64,000 nucleotides of DNA, taken from assembly GCF_013407855.1 (NCBI RefSeq), contig NZ_JACBZH010000001.1, positions 6,262,001 to 6,326,000 of the forward strand. The letters are read 5' to 3'. The DNA comes from Actinopolymorpha rutila. Lineage in GTDB: Bacteria > Actinomycetota > Actinomycetes > Propionibacteriales > Actinopolymorphaceae. Below the pieces are notes generated by a model, which had not been told where the DNA came from, made no database searches, and worked only from the letters and a program-made list of their open reading frames with translations. Below are positions 36,916-45,388 of this stretch, piece by piece; position 1 is the first letter of the stretch, and each line of letters starts with the position of its first letter. The position numbers were made by a program, and so were the translations under genes.

Positions 36916-37605
36916 TCAGCCGTGGGATCCGACCGCGACGTTCTCGCCGACGAGCCGGTATCCCTGACCGCGTACCGTCTGGATGCGCTCCGAACCGAGT
37001 TTGCGGCGGAGGTACCGCACGTAGACGTCGACCACGTTGGAGCCGGGGTCGAAGTCGTATCCCCAGACGTGGGACAGCAGTTGTTTACGGGACAGCACCT
37101 GGCCGGGATGGCGCAGGAACATCTCCGCGAGCAGGAATTCCCGGGTGGTCAGGTCGACCGCCCGGTCTCCGACGACGGCACGCCTGGTGCGCAGGTCCAG
37201 GGAGAACTCGCCGTGGCGTACCACCGTGACCGGCGGGCGCGGAACCGCGTTCAGGCGAAGGCGAATCCGGGCCAGCAGCTCCTCGAACCGGAACGGCTTG
37301 CTCATGTAGTCGTCGGCCCCGCCCTGCAGGCCCGCGACCGTGTCCGCGACCGACGTGCGCGCGGTCAGAATCACCACGGGGATGGCGTTACGCGCCTCCC
37401 GCAGTCGCCTGAGCACGGTGAACCCGTCCTTGCCCGGCAGGCCGAGGTCGAGCACCATCAGGTCGTATTCGCCGGACGCGGCCTGACGCAGCGCCGAGTC
37501 CCCGTCGGTGACGGTGGTGGTGTCCAGCCCGTTGCCCCGCAGGCCCTTCTCGATCAGCGACGAGATGCCCTGCTCGTCCTCGGCGATGAGGATGTGGGTC
37601 ATCAC
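36916..37605 (-). CDS. OmpR/PhoB-family response regulator
   Basis: 229 residues. Receiver domain 1-120 with phospho-acceptor Asp53 (MVLDLGLPG), acidic pocket AEDE at 8-11 and Lys in MSKPFRF; winged-helix C-terminal domain 127-225 (TTREFLLAEMFLRHPGQVLSR, VDVYVRYLRRKLG, IQTVRGQGYRL). Start has AAGGAGTC upstream. Divergent from a histidine kinase gene; the two form the likely pair, although they are not co-transcribed. The kinase-gene operon includes murJ. Confidence 0.95.
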   Translation of the reverse strand: MMTHILIAEDEQGISSLIEKGLRGNGLDTTTVTDGDSALRQAASGEYDLMVLDLGLPGKDGFTVLRRLREARNAIPVVILTARTSVADTVAGLQGGADDYMSKPFRFEELLARIRLRLNAVPRPPVTVVRHGEFSLDLRTRRAVVGDRAVDLTTREFLLAEMFLRHPGQVLSRKQLLSHVWGYDFDPGSNVVDVYVRYLRRKLGSERIQTVRGQGYRLVGENVAVGSHG

Positions 37606-37629
37606 CGGACTCCTTCCGACTCGTTACGT

Positions 37630-37645
37630 CCGGTACAAGTGCCGG
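37630..37645. promoter_or_regulatory. 16-bp near-palindrome in the regulator/kinase divergent gap
   Basis: CCGGTACAAGTGCCGG at 37630-37645: arms of seven bases match at six. It lies 25 bp before the response regulator ATG and ~80 bp before the kinase start, a sensible place for autoregulation by the regulator. GATAAT at 37686-37691 may be the kinase -10 box. Confidence 0.4.
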
Positions 37646-37726
37646 CCATAACTGCGATTCCCCCGCCAATTGAGTCGTAACTTCGGATAATGAGGCGGAT
37701 CGAATCGAGGGCAACTGGGGCAATCT

Positions 37727-39274
37727 GTGGCTGTGAGCATTGGCGGGTATTCACCGCACCAACTGGTGCGCGTGCCGCGGGCAGCACGGATCCGTGTTCT
37801 CGGTTGGCTGGTGGCGTTGTGCGCCGTGGTGATGGCCGCGGCCGGCGGTGCCGTGATGGCGATAGAACACGGCCGCATGACCTCAGAAGTCGACGTCGAA
37901 CTGAGTCGCGATGTCCGCCAACTCGCGACCTCGCAGCCGGTGCGGCTCGACCCCGGCAGCGGGCAGGCCGTCGCGCCGACGCGCCGGGACTTCTCGGCCG
38001 CGTTCGCCGCCCACCCGCCGCGACCGGACGAGGCGTACTTCGGCTTCGTCGACGGCCTGCTGCTCGCCCGGTCGGCCGGCAGCGACCTCGCCGGCCCGGC
38101 CACCTTCCGCGGTGTCCTGTCCGTCGCACGGGCGACAGCCCAGAAGACAGCCCAGAAGACAGCCCAGACAAAAGCCCGGACAACAGCCGACGGCGCCGCG
38201 CCCGGCGAGGTGGCGGCCGCCGACGACCTGCGCCTGCTCAGCACGTCTCTGCCCGGCACAGCCGGCCACCGCGCCACGCTCGTGGTGGCCAGGGACACCA
38301 CGCGGCTGAATGCCGGCCTCTACGCGGCGTTCCGCACGTACGCCCTCGTCGCGCTGGCCGGGCTGGTCCTGCTGGCCCTGGCCGGGTTCGCGGCCACCGG
38401 CCGGATCCTCACCCGCCTGCGGCTGCCGCTACGCGCCACCACGGGGCAGCCGCTCGCCTTCGCACCGTTCACGCTGCACCGGCAGGTCCTCGACGACGCG
38501 GGCCACGAGCTACGGACGCCGATCACCATCATGCGCGGGCACCTCGAACTGCTGAACCCGAACGACCGGGCCGAGGTCGCCGCCACCCGCGAACTGGTGC
38601 TGGACGAACTCGACCGGATGGCCCGGCTCGTCGACGACCTGGCGACCCTGGCCACCGCCGACCGGCCGGACTTCCTGCGGCCCGCCCCGGTCAACGTCGG
38701 CGTACTCGTCAAGGAGATCGCCGAGAAGGCCCGGACCCTCGGGAACCGCGACTGGGTGGTCGAGGCCAGCGCCGACGCCACCGTGGTCGCCGACGCACAG
38801 CGGCTGACCCAGGCCCTGCTGCAGCTGGCCGACAACGCCGTACGCCACACCGCCGAGGACGACACCATCGCTCTCGGCTCCGCTGTCGACGAGAGCATCC
38901 GGATGGCCAGGCTGTGGGTCCGCGACACCGGCCCGGGAGTGAGCGAGGCCGACCAGGAACGCATCTTCGGCCGGTTCGAGCGCGCCGCCCAGGAGGAGCC
39001 GGGGTCCGGTTCGGGGCTGGGTCTCGCGATCGTGGCCGCGATCGCGAAGGCGCACGACGGCCGGGTCGTGCTGTACTCCACGCCCGGCGTCGGTTCGACG
39101 TTCACCGTGCTGATCCCGCTGGTGGGCAGCGGCACCGAGCAGGCCGGCGACCGCGCCGGCGAACGGGAGCCCGTGTCCACCGGCCACGCCGGCAGGCGTA
39201 CCGAGGTGGTCGAGGGCGCCGACGACGACGCGGCGCGGATCCCTGCCTCCGGCCATGTCCGGGTGATCCGCTGA
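37727..39274 (+). CDS. Sensor histidine kinase
   Basis: 515 residues. TM1 ~22-44, extracellular domain ~45-200, TM2 ~205-226, HisKA with DDAGHELRTP (His260), N-box QLADNAVRHT, G1 DTGPGV, G2 GSGSGLGLAI. Within the extracellular domain residues ~137-153 are an AQKT-type stutter from a 12-bp repeat (38135-38182). The stimulus is unknown. GTG start; another GTG follows two codons later. The end overlaps murJ by 4 nt (CTGA). Divergent from the response regulator gene. Confidence 0.93.
   Translation: MAVSIGGYSPHQLVRVPRAARIRVLGWLVALCAVVMAAAGGAVMAIEHGRMTSEVDVELSRDVRQLATSQPVRLDPGSGQAVAPTRRDFSAAFAAHPPRPDEAYFGFVDGLLLARSAGSDLAGPATFRGVLSVARATAQKTAQKTAQTKARTTADGAAPGEVAAADDLRLLSTSLPGTAGHRATLVVARDTTRLNAGLYAAFRTYALVALAGLVLLALAGFAATGRILTRLRLPLRATTGQPLAFAPFTLHRQVLDDAGHELRTPITIMRGHLELLNPNDRAEVAATRELVLDELDRMARLVDDLATLATADRPDFLRPAPVNVGVLVKEIAEKARTLGNRDWVVEASADATVVADAQRLTQALLQLADNAVRHTAEDDTIALGSAVDESIRMARLWVRDTGPGVSEADQERIFGRFERAAQEEPGSGSGLGLAIVAAIAKAHDGRVVLYSTPGVGSTFTVLIPLVGSGTEQAGDRAGEREPVSTGHAGRRTEVVEGADDDAARIPASGHVRVIR
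38135..38182. repeat. 12-bp coding repeat, four copies, in the kinase sensor domain
   Basis: ACAGCCCAGAAG twice, then ACAGCCCAGACA and AAAGCCCGGACA (38135-38146, 38147-38158, 38159-38170, 38171-38182). Confidence 0.85.
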
Positions 39275-40824
39275 GCGGGGGCCGGCGGGCTGCCGTCGTC
39301 CGCTCCTCCGCACTCCTCGTCGGGCTCACCGCCGTCAGCCAGGTGCTCGGCTTCGCCCGGGACGCGGTGATGGCCGCGGTGTTCGGTGCGGACGCCGCCG
39401 TGGACGCGTTCCTCGTCTCCCAGGGCGTGATGAACGTCGTCCTCGGGCTGGTCTCCGGAGCCATGGCCAGGTCGCTGGTGCCGCCGGTGGCGCGGGCGGT
39501 CGACGAGAACCGCCCGACGGAAGGGCAACGCACTGTCCAGGTCGCCTTGACAGTGACGATGGCCGTCCTGCTGGTGGCGTCCGCGGTGATGTTCGTCCTC
39601 GCCGACTCGGTGGTCGACGTACTCGCACCCGGCTTCGACCCGCACACCGAGACCCTGGCCATCACGATGACCCGCATCGTCCTGGTCGCGACGGTGTTCG
39701 TCTCCGGCACCAACCTCCTGGCCGGCGCCGCCCAGGCACACGGCCGGTTCTTCTGGGCCGGGGTGCAGGGCGTGCCGTTCAACCTGGTGATGATCGCCGC
39801 GATGGTCGCCTTCGGCGGGCGGTACGGCGTGGCCGCGCTGGCCGGCGGTTTCGTCGTCGGGTCGGCCGCCCGCTTCGCCGTCCAGCTTCCGGCGGTGCGC
39901 GGCATCGGCCTGCGGCTGCGGCCCTCGCTGCACATCCGTGACCCCGGTTTCCGGGAGATGACGCGGATGGTGCCGCCGCTGCTGGTGGGCAGCGCCATCG
40001 TCAACGTCAACACGACGGTCGACCGCGCGGTCGGCTCCGCCCTGGGCGCCGGCACGATCTCCTCCCTCAGCTACGGCTGGCGGGTGGTCACGCTGGCCGA
40101 GGTCGTCCTGGTGACGGCGTTCGCCACCGCGTTGTTCCCCGCGTTCAGCGCACTCGGCCGGCCCGAGCGCCGGGGAGAGCTTCGCCGCGCGACCGGACGG
40201 GTTCTCGGTGTGGTGCTCGTGGTGATCACCCCGGTGGTGGTGGTGCTCGCGGTGGCGGCCAAACCGATCGTCGTGCTGCTGTTCGCCCGGGGCAGCTTCG
40301 ACGAGCGGGCCGTCCACCTGACCACGCTGGCCGTGTCGACGTACGCACTGGCGCTGCTCGGCCTCGCGGTGCGCGAGGTGGTGGCCAGGGCGAGCCTCGC
40401 GGTCGGCGACAGCCGCGCACCGGTGCTCACCGCGCTGGGCGCGATGGGCGTGAACGTCGTGGGCGACCTGACCCTCGGTGTGCGGTACGGCGTGCCCGGA
40501 CTGGCGGCGTCCACGTCGATGTCGGTGTTGCTGGCCGCGACCGTGCTCAGCGTGCTGACCGCCCGGCGCCACCGGGCGCTGGCGCTGGCGCCGATGGCGC
40601 GGACGGTCCTCGCGGTCGCGGCCGCAGCGGCGGCGTCGGCGGCGACGGGCGCGCTGGTGTCGCGGCAGCTGCCGGACGGGGGTGCCCGGGAGGCGCTGGT
40701 CTCCCTCGCCGCGACCGGTGCCTGCTGCCTGCTGACGTACGCCGTGGTGCTCGTGCTCACCCGGGTGTCCGCGCTGGCCGATCTGCGTACCGCCCTGCAG
40801 GACCTGACCAGCAGGCGCCGCTGA
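39271..40824 (+). CDS. murJ: Lipid II flippase MurJ, probable CTG start
   Basis: About 517 residues, ~14 helices. VGLTAVSQVLGFARDAVMAAVFG is the conserved MurJ TM1 and RMVPPLLVGSAIVNVNTTVDRAV and SSLSYGWRVVTL match the family's central region. MurJ moves lipid II outward for peptidoglycan synthesis. No ATG, GTG or TTG lies in frame between the upstream codons and TM1; the only suitable start is CTG at 39271, which overlaps the kinase stop as CTGA. The first in-frame GTG/ATG (39367/39370) would delete TM1. The upstream in-frame extension (to 37690) is shadow of the kinase gene. Confidence 0.85.
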   Translation: MSGGRRAAVVRSSALLVGLTAVSQVLGFARDAVMAAVFGADAAVDAFLVSQGVMNVVLGLVSGAMARSLVPPVARAVDENRPTEGQRTVQVALTVTMAVLLVASAVMFVLADSVVDVLAPGFDPHTETLAITMTRIVLVATVFVSGTNLLAGAAQAHGRFFWAGVQGVPFNLVMIAAMVAFGGRYGVAALAGGFVVGSAARFAVQLPAVRGIGLRLRPSLHIRDPGFREMTRMVPPLLVGSAIVNVNTTVDRAVGSALGAGTISSLSYGWRVVTLAEVVLVTAFATALFPAFSALGRPERRGELRRATGRVLGVVLVVITPVVVVLAVAAKPIVVLLFARGSFDERAVHLTTLAVSTYALALLGLAVREVVARASLAVGDSRAPVLTALGAMGVNVVGDLTLGVRYGVPGLAASTSMSVLLAATVLSVLTARRHRALALAPMARTVLAVAAAAAASAATGALVSRQLPDGGAREALVSLAATGACCLLTYAVVLVLTRVSALADLRTALQDLTSRRR

Positions 40825-40885
40825 GTGCCGTCGACCGCTCCCGTCGCACCGAGCGCCGTCGACCAGGCCTCGTCAAGGCGCGCTT

Positions 40886-40904
40886 GCGCAAGTCCGGCTT
40901 GCGC
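40886..40904 (+). terminator. Hairpin downstream of murJ
   Basis: GCGCAAG at 40886-40892 and CTTGCGC at 40898-40904 pair around a five-base loop, ~60 bp after the murJ stop. No T-run. Confidence 0.4.
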
Positions 40905-40979
40905 CCGGAACCATCAGCCGCACGGCTCGTCTGCGGCATCTCTCCCCCGAATGTCGGCCCGCGCCGCCGGACCCGCGCA

Positions 40980-40985
40980 TAGGCT
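40980..40985 (+). promoter_or_regulatory. TAGGCT -10 box of the hopanoid operon
   Basis: TAGGCT at 40980-40985; transcription near 40992 gives a ~50-nt leader that carries AAGGAG ten bases before the hpnC ATG. No clear -35. Confidence 0.45.
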
Positions 40986-41042
40986 GATCCACGTCGCTCT
41001 GGGTCGACGGGGGCTTGGGGAGATACGCCCAAGGAGCTCGCC

Positions 41043-41972
41043 ATGTCCGACAGACCGGACAGCCTGCACAACGCGGACGGGCCCGCGATCGCCCGGTTCG
41101 GGCTCGGCGGGGCCGACAATGCCGTCGATCCGTGGTCGAAGGCGGCAGCGGAGAACTTCCCGGTCGCGCTGCGGGTGGTGCCCGTACGTATCCGGCAGGA
41201 CCTGGAGGCGGTCTACCGCTACACCCGGCACGTCCACGACATCGGGGACGAGTCACCCGCCGACCGGTCGGCGGTGCTCGAGCGGCTGGCCGGCATCGAG
41301 GCGGACGTCCGCGCGCTCTACCACGGTGACCCGGTGAACGATCCCGTCGTCGCCGACCTCGCCTCGCTGGTGGCCAGGCAGCGGATACCCGCCGATCCGT
41401 TGCTACGGCTGGTCGAGGCCAACCGGCGCGACCAGCGCGTCCACCGGTACGACACGTTCGCGGACCTGCTCGACCACTGCCACTACTCCGCGGACCCCGT
41501 GGGCGAACTCGTCCTGCTCGTCTTCGGCCGGGCCACCGCCGAACGCGTCCGCCGCTCGAACCAGATCTGTACGGCACTTCAGCTGCTGGAGCACTGGCAG
41601 GACGTGGGCGAGGACTACCGCCAGGGCCGGATCTACCTGCCGCGGGAGGACCTGCGGGCGTTCACCGTCGGCGAGGAGGAGCTCGGCCAACCCCGGGCGA
41701 GCGAGGCCCTGCGAGCGCTGATCGCCTTCGAGACCGCCCGGGCAAGGAACCTGCTGGAGGCGGGCGCACCGCTGCTGGGCACCCTGTCGGGCTGGGCGCG
41801 GGTGAGCCTCGCGGGCTACGTCGCGGGCGGGCGGGCCACCTGTTCGGCGCTTCGCCGCGCCGACTACGACCCGCTGCGCCGGGTGCCGCGGCCCACGTCG
41901 CCGGTGATCGCCGGGGCCTGGCTGCGGAGCATGTTCGGTTCCCGGCGTACTCCGGCCGGTCGCCGGGGATGA
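41043..41972 (+). CDS. hpnC: Squalene synthase subunit HpnC
   Basis: 309 residues. Squalene/phytoene synthase fold with Asp-rich motifs RYTRHVHDIGDE and HWQDVGEDYRQGR. HpnC converts presqualene diphosphate to hydroxysqualene in the HpnCDE route. First gene of a seven-gene operon; ATG with AAGGAG upstream. Usual length. Followed by hpnD after 7 nt. Confidence 0.94.
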   Translation: MSDRPDSLHNADGPAIARFGLGGADNAVDPWSKAAAENFPVALRVVPVRIRQDLEAVYRYTRHVHDIGDESPADRSAVLERLAGIEADVRALYHGDPVNDPVVADLASLVARQRIPADPLLRLVEANRRDQRVHRYDTFADLLDHCHYSADPVGELVLLVFGRATAERVRRSNQICTALQLLEHWQDVGEDYRQGRIYLPREDLRAFTVGEEELGQPRASEALRALIAFETARARNLLEAGAPLLGTLSGWARVSLAGYVAGGRATCSALRRADYDPLRRVPRPTSPVIAGAWLRSMFGSRRTPAGRRG

Positions 41973-41979
41973 GAAGGGG

Positions 41980-42960
41980 ATGAACGTCGACCAGGCCTAC
42001 CGCGAGTGTGCGGCGATCACCCGCCGGGAGGCACGGAACTTCTCGTACGGCATCGCACTGCTTCCCGGGCCGAAGCGGCGCGCCCTGTCGGCGGTGTGCG
42101 CCATGGCCCGCCGCGTTTACGACATCGGCGACGGCGACCTGCCCGTGGCCGAGAAGCTGCGCCGGCTGGCGGTGGTGCGCACCCAGGTCGAACGGCTCCT
42201 GGCCGGTCCGCCGCCCGATCCCGGCGAGCCCACCGACTCCACCGAGCCGGCGGCCGACCCGGTGGTGGTCGCACTGGCCGACGCCGCGCGGCGGTTCCCG
42301 ATCCGGCTGGACGCCCTCCTCGAACTCCTCGACGGGTGCGAGGCCGATGTCCGGGGGATGCGGTACAAGACGTTCGAGGACCTGGTGGGCTACTGCCGGC
42401 AGGTCGGTGGCTCGGTGGGCCGGTTGTCGCTCGGAGTGTTCGACCCGCTGTCCTACGCCGAGGCCGAGCCGCTCGCGGACACCCTCGGCGTCGCGGTGCA
42501 GCTCACCTGCCTCATCCGCGACCTGTACGACGACCGGCTGCGCGGCCGGATCTACCTCCCGGCGGCCGACCTGGACGACTACGCCTGCACCCTGGAACTC
42601 CGCGAGCCACGCGAGCCACACGAGTCACACGAACGCCGCGAGGGACCCGACACCGGGCATGGTGACGGCGAGCCGCGCTCCGGCGCCGCCGACGAGGGCC
42701 TGCTCGACCCGGACAGCTTCGCAGACCTGGTGCGGTTCGAGGCGAACCGCACGCGGGCGTGGTACGTCCGCGGCCTCACCCTGCTGCCGCTGCTGGACCG
42801 CCGCAGCCGGTCGTGCACGGCGGCGATCGCGGGGGTCCACCTGCGGCTGCTCGACCGGATCAGCGCCGACCCCGACCTCGTCCGCACCCAGCGCCTGGAG
42901 TCGCCGACCGGGGCGAGGCTGGCGGCGGCGGCGCGGGCGCTGACCCGAGGTGACGCATGA
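41980..42960 (+). CDS. hpnD: Presqualene diphosphate synthase HpnD
   Basis: 326 residues. MARRVYDIGDGDLP and LIRDLYDDRLRGRIYLP carry the Asp-rich motifs for condensing two farnesyl diphosphates. A hydrophilic insertion of ~35 residues (about 206-240) is partly made of a 9-bp repeat (REP/HES stutter, 42601-42636), placed where a surface loop would be. ATG start with GAAGGGG upstream. ATGA overlap with hpnE. Confidence 0.94.
   Translation: MNVDQAYRECAAITRREARNFSYGIALLPGPKRRALSAVCAMARRVYDIGDGDLPVAEKLRRLAVVRTQVERLLAGPPPDPGEPTDSTEPAADPVVVALADAARRFPIRLDALLELLDGCEADVRGMRYKTFEDLVGYCRQVGGSVGRLSLGVFDPLSYAEAEPLADTLGVAVQLTCLIRDLYDDRLRGRIYLPAADLDDYACTLELREPREPHESHERREGPDTGHGDGEPRSGAADEGLLDPDSFADLVRFEANRTRAWYVRGLTLLPLLDRRSRSCTAAIAGVHLRLLDRISADPDLVRTQRLESPTGARLAAAARALTRGDA
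42601..42636. repeat. 9-bp coding repeat, four copies, in hpnD
   Basis: CGCGAGCCA twice, then CACGAGTCA and CACGAACGC (42601-42636). Frame kept; the encoded loop is absent from the usual HpnD length. Confidence 0.75.
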
Positions 42961-44366
42961 CGTCGGTCGTGGTGGTCGGCGGCGGCCTGGCGGGGATCGC
43001 GGCCGCGGTCCGGCTGGCCGACCGGGGTGCCCGGGTGACGCTGCTGGAGGCGCGCGCGCACCTGGGCGGTGCGACGTACTCACTGGACCGGCCAGCGGTC
43101 GCCGGCCGGTCCGGCCTGGTCGCCGACACCGGTCAGCACGTGTTCCTGCGGTGCTACCACGCCTACCGCGCCCTGCTGGAACGCCTCGACGTGGCCGCGC
43201 TCGCACCGGTGCAGGACCATCTGGCGATCCCGGTGCTGCGACCGGGCGAGCATGCGGACAGGCCGGACTGGATCTACCGCACCCGGCGCGGACCGGCGCC
43301 GCTGCACCTGGCCCGGTCGCTGGTGGCGTACAAGCCGTTGACCCCGCTGGAACGGCTCCGCGCCGGCACGGCCACGCTCGCGCTGCGCCGGGTCGACCCG
43401 GACGACCCGCGCCGGGACACCGCGACATTCGGCGAGTGGCTGCGCGAACGCCGCCAGTCCGGGCGGGCGATCGAGCGCCTGTGGGGGGTGATCGCGGTCG
43501 CCGCGCTGAACCTCCCACCGGACGAGGCGTCCCTCGCGCTGGCCGCCAAGGTGTTCCGCACCGCGTTCCTCGGCCGGCCCGAGGCGGCCGACCTCGGCGT
43601 ACCCACGGTGTCCCTGCGGCAGTTGCACGCCCAGCCGGCGGGCCGGCTGCTGGAAAGCCTCGGGGTCGACGTACGCACCAACGCGAAGGTGCTGGCCATC
43701 GAGCCGGTTTCCGATGTCGGCACCGACCCGGCCACCGAGCGGTTCGTCGTGCGTACGCGTACCGGCGAACTCTCCGCGGACGCCGTGGTGGTAGCGGTCC
43801 CGCACCAGGCCGCCGCCCGGCTGGTGCCGGCCCGCGCGGTGCCCGACGAGGGGCGGGAACGCTGGGCCCGGTTGGGTTCGGCACCCATCGTCAACGTCCA
43901 CTTGCGCTACGACCGCCGGGTGACGGCGTTCCCGTACGCCGGTGCGCTCGACTCGCCCGTGCAGTGGATCTTCGACCGTACGCGCGCCGCGGGAGTGGAC
44001 CGCGGCCAGTACCTCGTGGTGTCGGTGTCGGCCGCGCACGCCGAGGTCGCCATGCCCACCGAGGAACTCCGCCGTACGTACGCCAACGCGGTGGACGACC
44101 TGCTCCCGGGCGCGCGCAGCGCCCAGGTGGTCGAGTCGTTCGTCACCCGCGAACCCCACGCCACGTTCCGCCAGGTCCCCGGCACGGCGGCGTTGCGTCC
44201 ACCCACCCACACCGGACTTCCCGGGCTCACCCTCGCCGGCGCGTGGACCGCCACGGGGTGGCCGGACACCATGGAGGGCGCGGTACGCAGCGGCCTGCGG
44301 GCGGCGGACGCGCTCTCCCTCACCAGGACCCCGACTTCGCGACCCCTTGGAGAGGCCCTGCCATGA
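42957..44366 (+). CDS. hpnE: Hydroxysqualene dehydroxylase HpnE
   Basis: 469 residues. FAD-binding VVVVGGGLAGIAAAVRLADRG at 4-24, then DTGQHVFLRCYHAYR and the C-terminal FAD segment GLTLAGAWTATGWPDTMEGAVRSG. Reduces hydroxysqualene to squalene, last step of HpnCDE. ATG overlaps hpnD stop (ATGA). The next gene overlaps its own stop in the same way. Confidence 0.94.
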   Translation: MTSVVVVGGGLAGIAAAVRLADRGARVTLLEARAHLGGATYSLDRPAVAGRSGLVADTGQHVFLRCYHAYRALLERLDVAALAPVQDHLAIPVLRPGEHADRPDWIYRTRRGPAPLHLARSLVAYKPLTPLERLRAGTATLALRRVDPDDPRRDTATFGEWLRERRQSGRAIERLWGVIAVAALNLPPDEASLALAAKVFRTAFLGRPEAADLGVPTVSLRQLHAQPAGRLLESLGVDVRTNAKVLAIEPVSDVGTDPATERFVVRTRTGELSADAVVVAVPHQAAARLVPARAVPDEGRERWARLGSAPIVNVHLRYDRRVTAFPYAGALDSPVQWIFDRTRAAGVDRGQYLVVSVSAAHAEVAMPTEELRRTYANAVDDLLPGARSAQVVESFVTREPHATFRQVPGTAALRPPTHTGLPGLTLAGAWTATGWPDTMEGAVRSGLRAADALSLTRTPTSRPLGEALP

Positions 44367-45388
44367 CGCTGCTCCCCACCGAACTCCGCATCGCCGAGAC
44401 CCACCGGATGGTCGAGCCCGTCCTGCTCGCCGCACTCGACCGGCTCGACGCGGACACCCGGCGCGCCTGCGGCTACCACCTCGGCTTCTGGGACTCCGAC
44501 GGCCAGTTCCCGGCCGAACCCATCACCCGCGGCAAGGGCCTTCGTTCGGTTCTCGCGGTGCTGTCCGCGCAGGCTGCGCAGGCTCCGCCGGAGGTGGGCG
44601 TTCCGGCCGCGCTCGCCTGCGAACTCGTGCACAACTTCTCGCTGCTGCACGACGACGTGATCGACGGCGACACCGAACGCCGGCACCGGCCGACGGTGTG
44701 GGCGCGGTTCGGCGTGCCCGACGCGATCCTCGCGGGCGACGCGCTGCTGTCCCTGGCCAACGAGGTGCTCGCCGAGGCCGACTCCGTTCATGTCCACGTG
44801 GCCGTACGCCGGCTGGGTGAGACCGTGCGGCAGCTGATCGCGGGCCAGACCGCCGACATCGCGTTCGAGAAGCGCGACGACGTGACGCTCGCGGAGTGCA
44901 CGAGCATGGCCGCGGACAAGACGGCCGCCCTGCTGGCGTGTTCGGCCTCGCTCGGCGCCGTGCTAGCGGGCGCGCCGGCCACGCTGCTGGCGGCGCTGAC
45001 GACGTTCGGCCGGCACGTGGGCATGGCGTTCCAGCTCACCGACGACCTGCTCGGCATCTGGGGCGACCCGGTGCGCACCGGCAAGCCGGTGTTGTCCGAC
45101 CTGCGGGCGCGGAAGAAGTCCGTTCCGGTGGTCGCCGCGCTCACCGCGCCGACGATGGCCGCGGACGAGTTGCGCGACCTCTACCGCCGGCCCGACCCGC
45201 TGGACGAGACCGAGCTCGCCCGGGCCGCGTCCCTGGTCGAGCAGGCCGGTGGCCGCGGCTGGACCGAGGACGAGGCGGACCGCCAGCTCGCGTCCGGGAT
45301 CCGTGCGCTGGCCACGGTCGACCTGCCCGGCCCGGTGCGCGACGACCTGACCCGGATCGCGGGCCAGCTGCGTGGACGGAGCACCTGA
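44363..45388 (+). CDS. Polyprenyl diphosphate synthase (farnesyl/geranylgeranyl type)
   Basis: 341 residues. First Asp-rich motif LLHDDVIDGD, second LTDDLLGIWGD, GKGLR for pyrophosphate, and KKSVPVVAAL. Builds prenyl diphosphates from IPP and DMAPP; in this operon it probably supplies farnesyl diphosphate to HpnD. ATG overlaps hpnE stop as ATGA. Its stop and the next ATG share one base (TGATG). Confidence 0.92.
   Translation: MTLLPTELRIAETHRMVEPVLLAALDRLDADTRRACGYHLGFWDSDGQFPAEPITRGKGLRSVLAVLSAQAAQAPPEVGVPAALACELVHNFSLLHDDVIDGDTERRHRPTVWARFGVPDAILAGDALLSLANEVLAEADSVHVHVAVRRLGETVRQLIAGQTADIAFEKRDDVTLAECTSMAADKTAALLACSASLGAVLAGAPATLLAALTTFGRHVGMAFQLTDDLLGIWGDPVRTGKPVLSDLRARKKSVPVVAALTAPTMAADELRDLYRRPDPLDETELARAASLVEQAGGRGWTEDEADRQLASGIRALATVDLPGPVRDDLTRIAGQLRGRST

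Noticed and set aside
37690-39270. Upstream extension of the murJ frame
   Set aside because: It lies opposite in frame to the real kinase gene and is Arg-rich shadow; no ATG/GTG near TM1.
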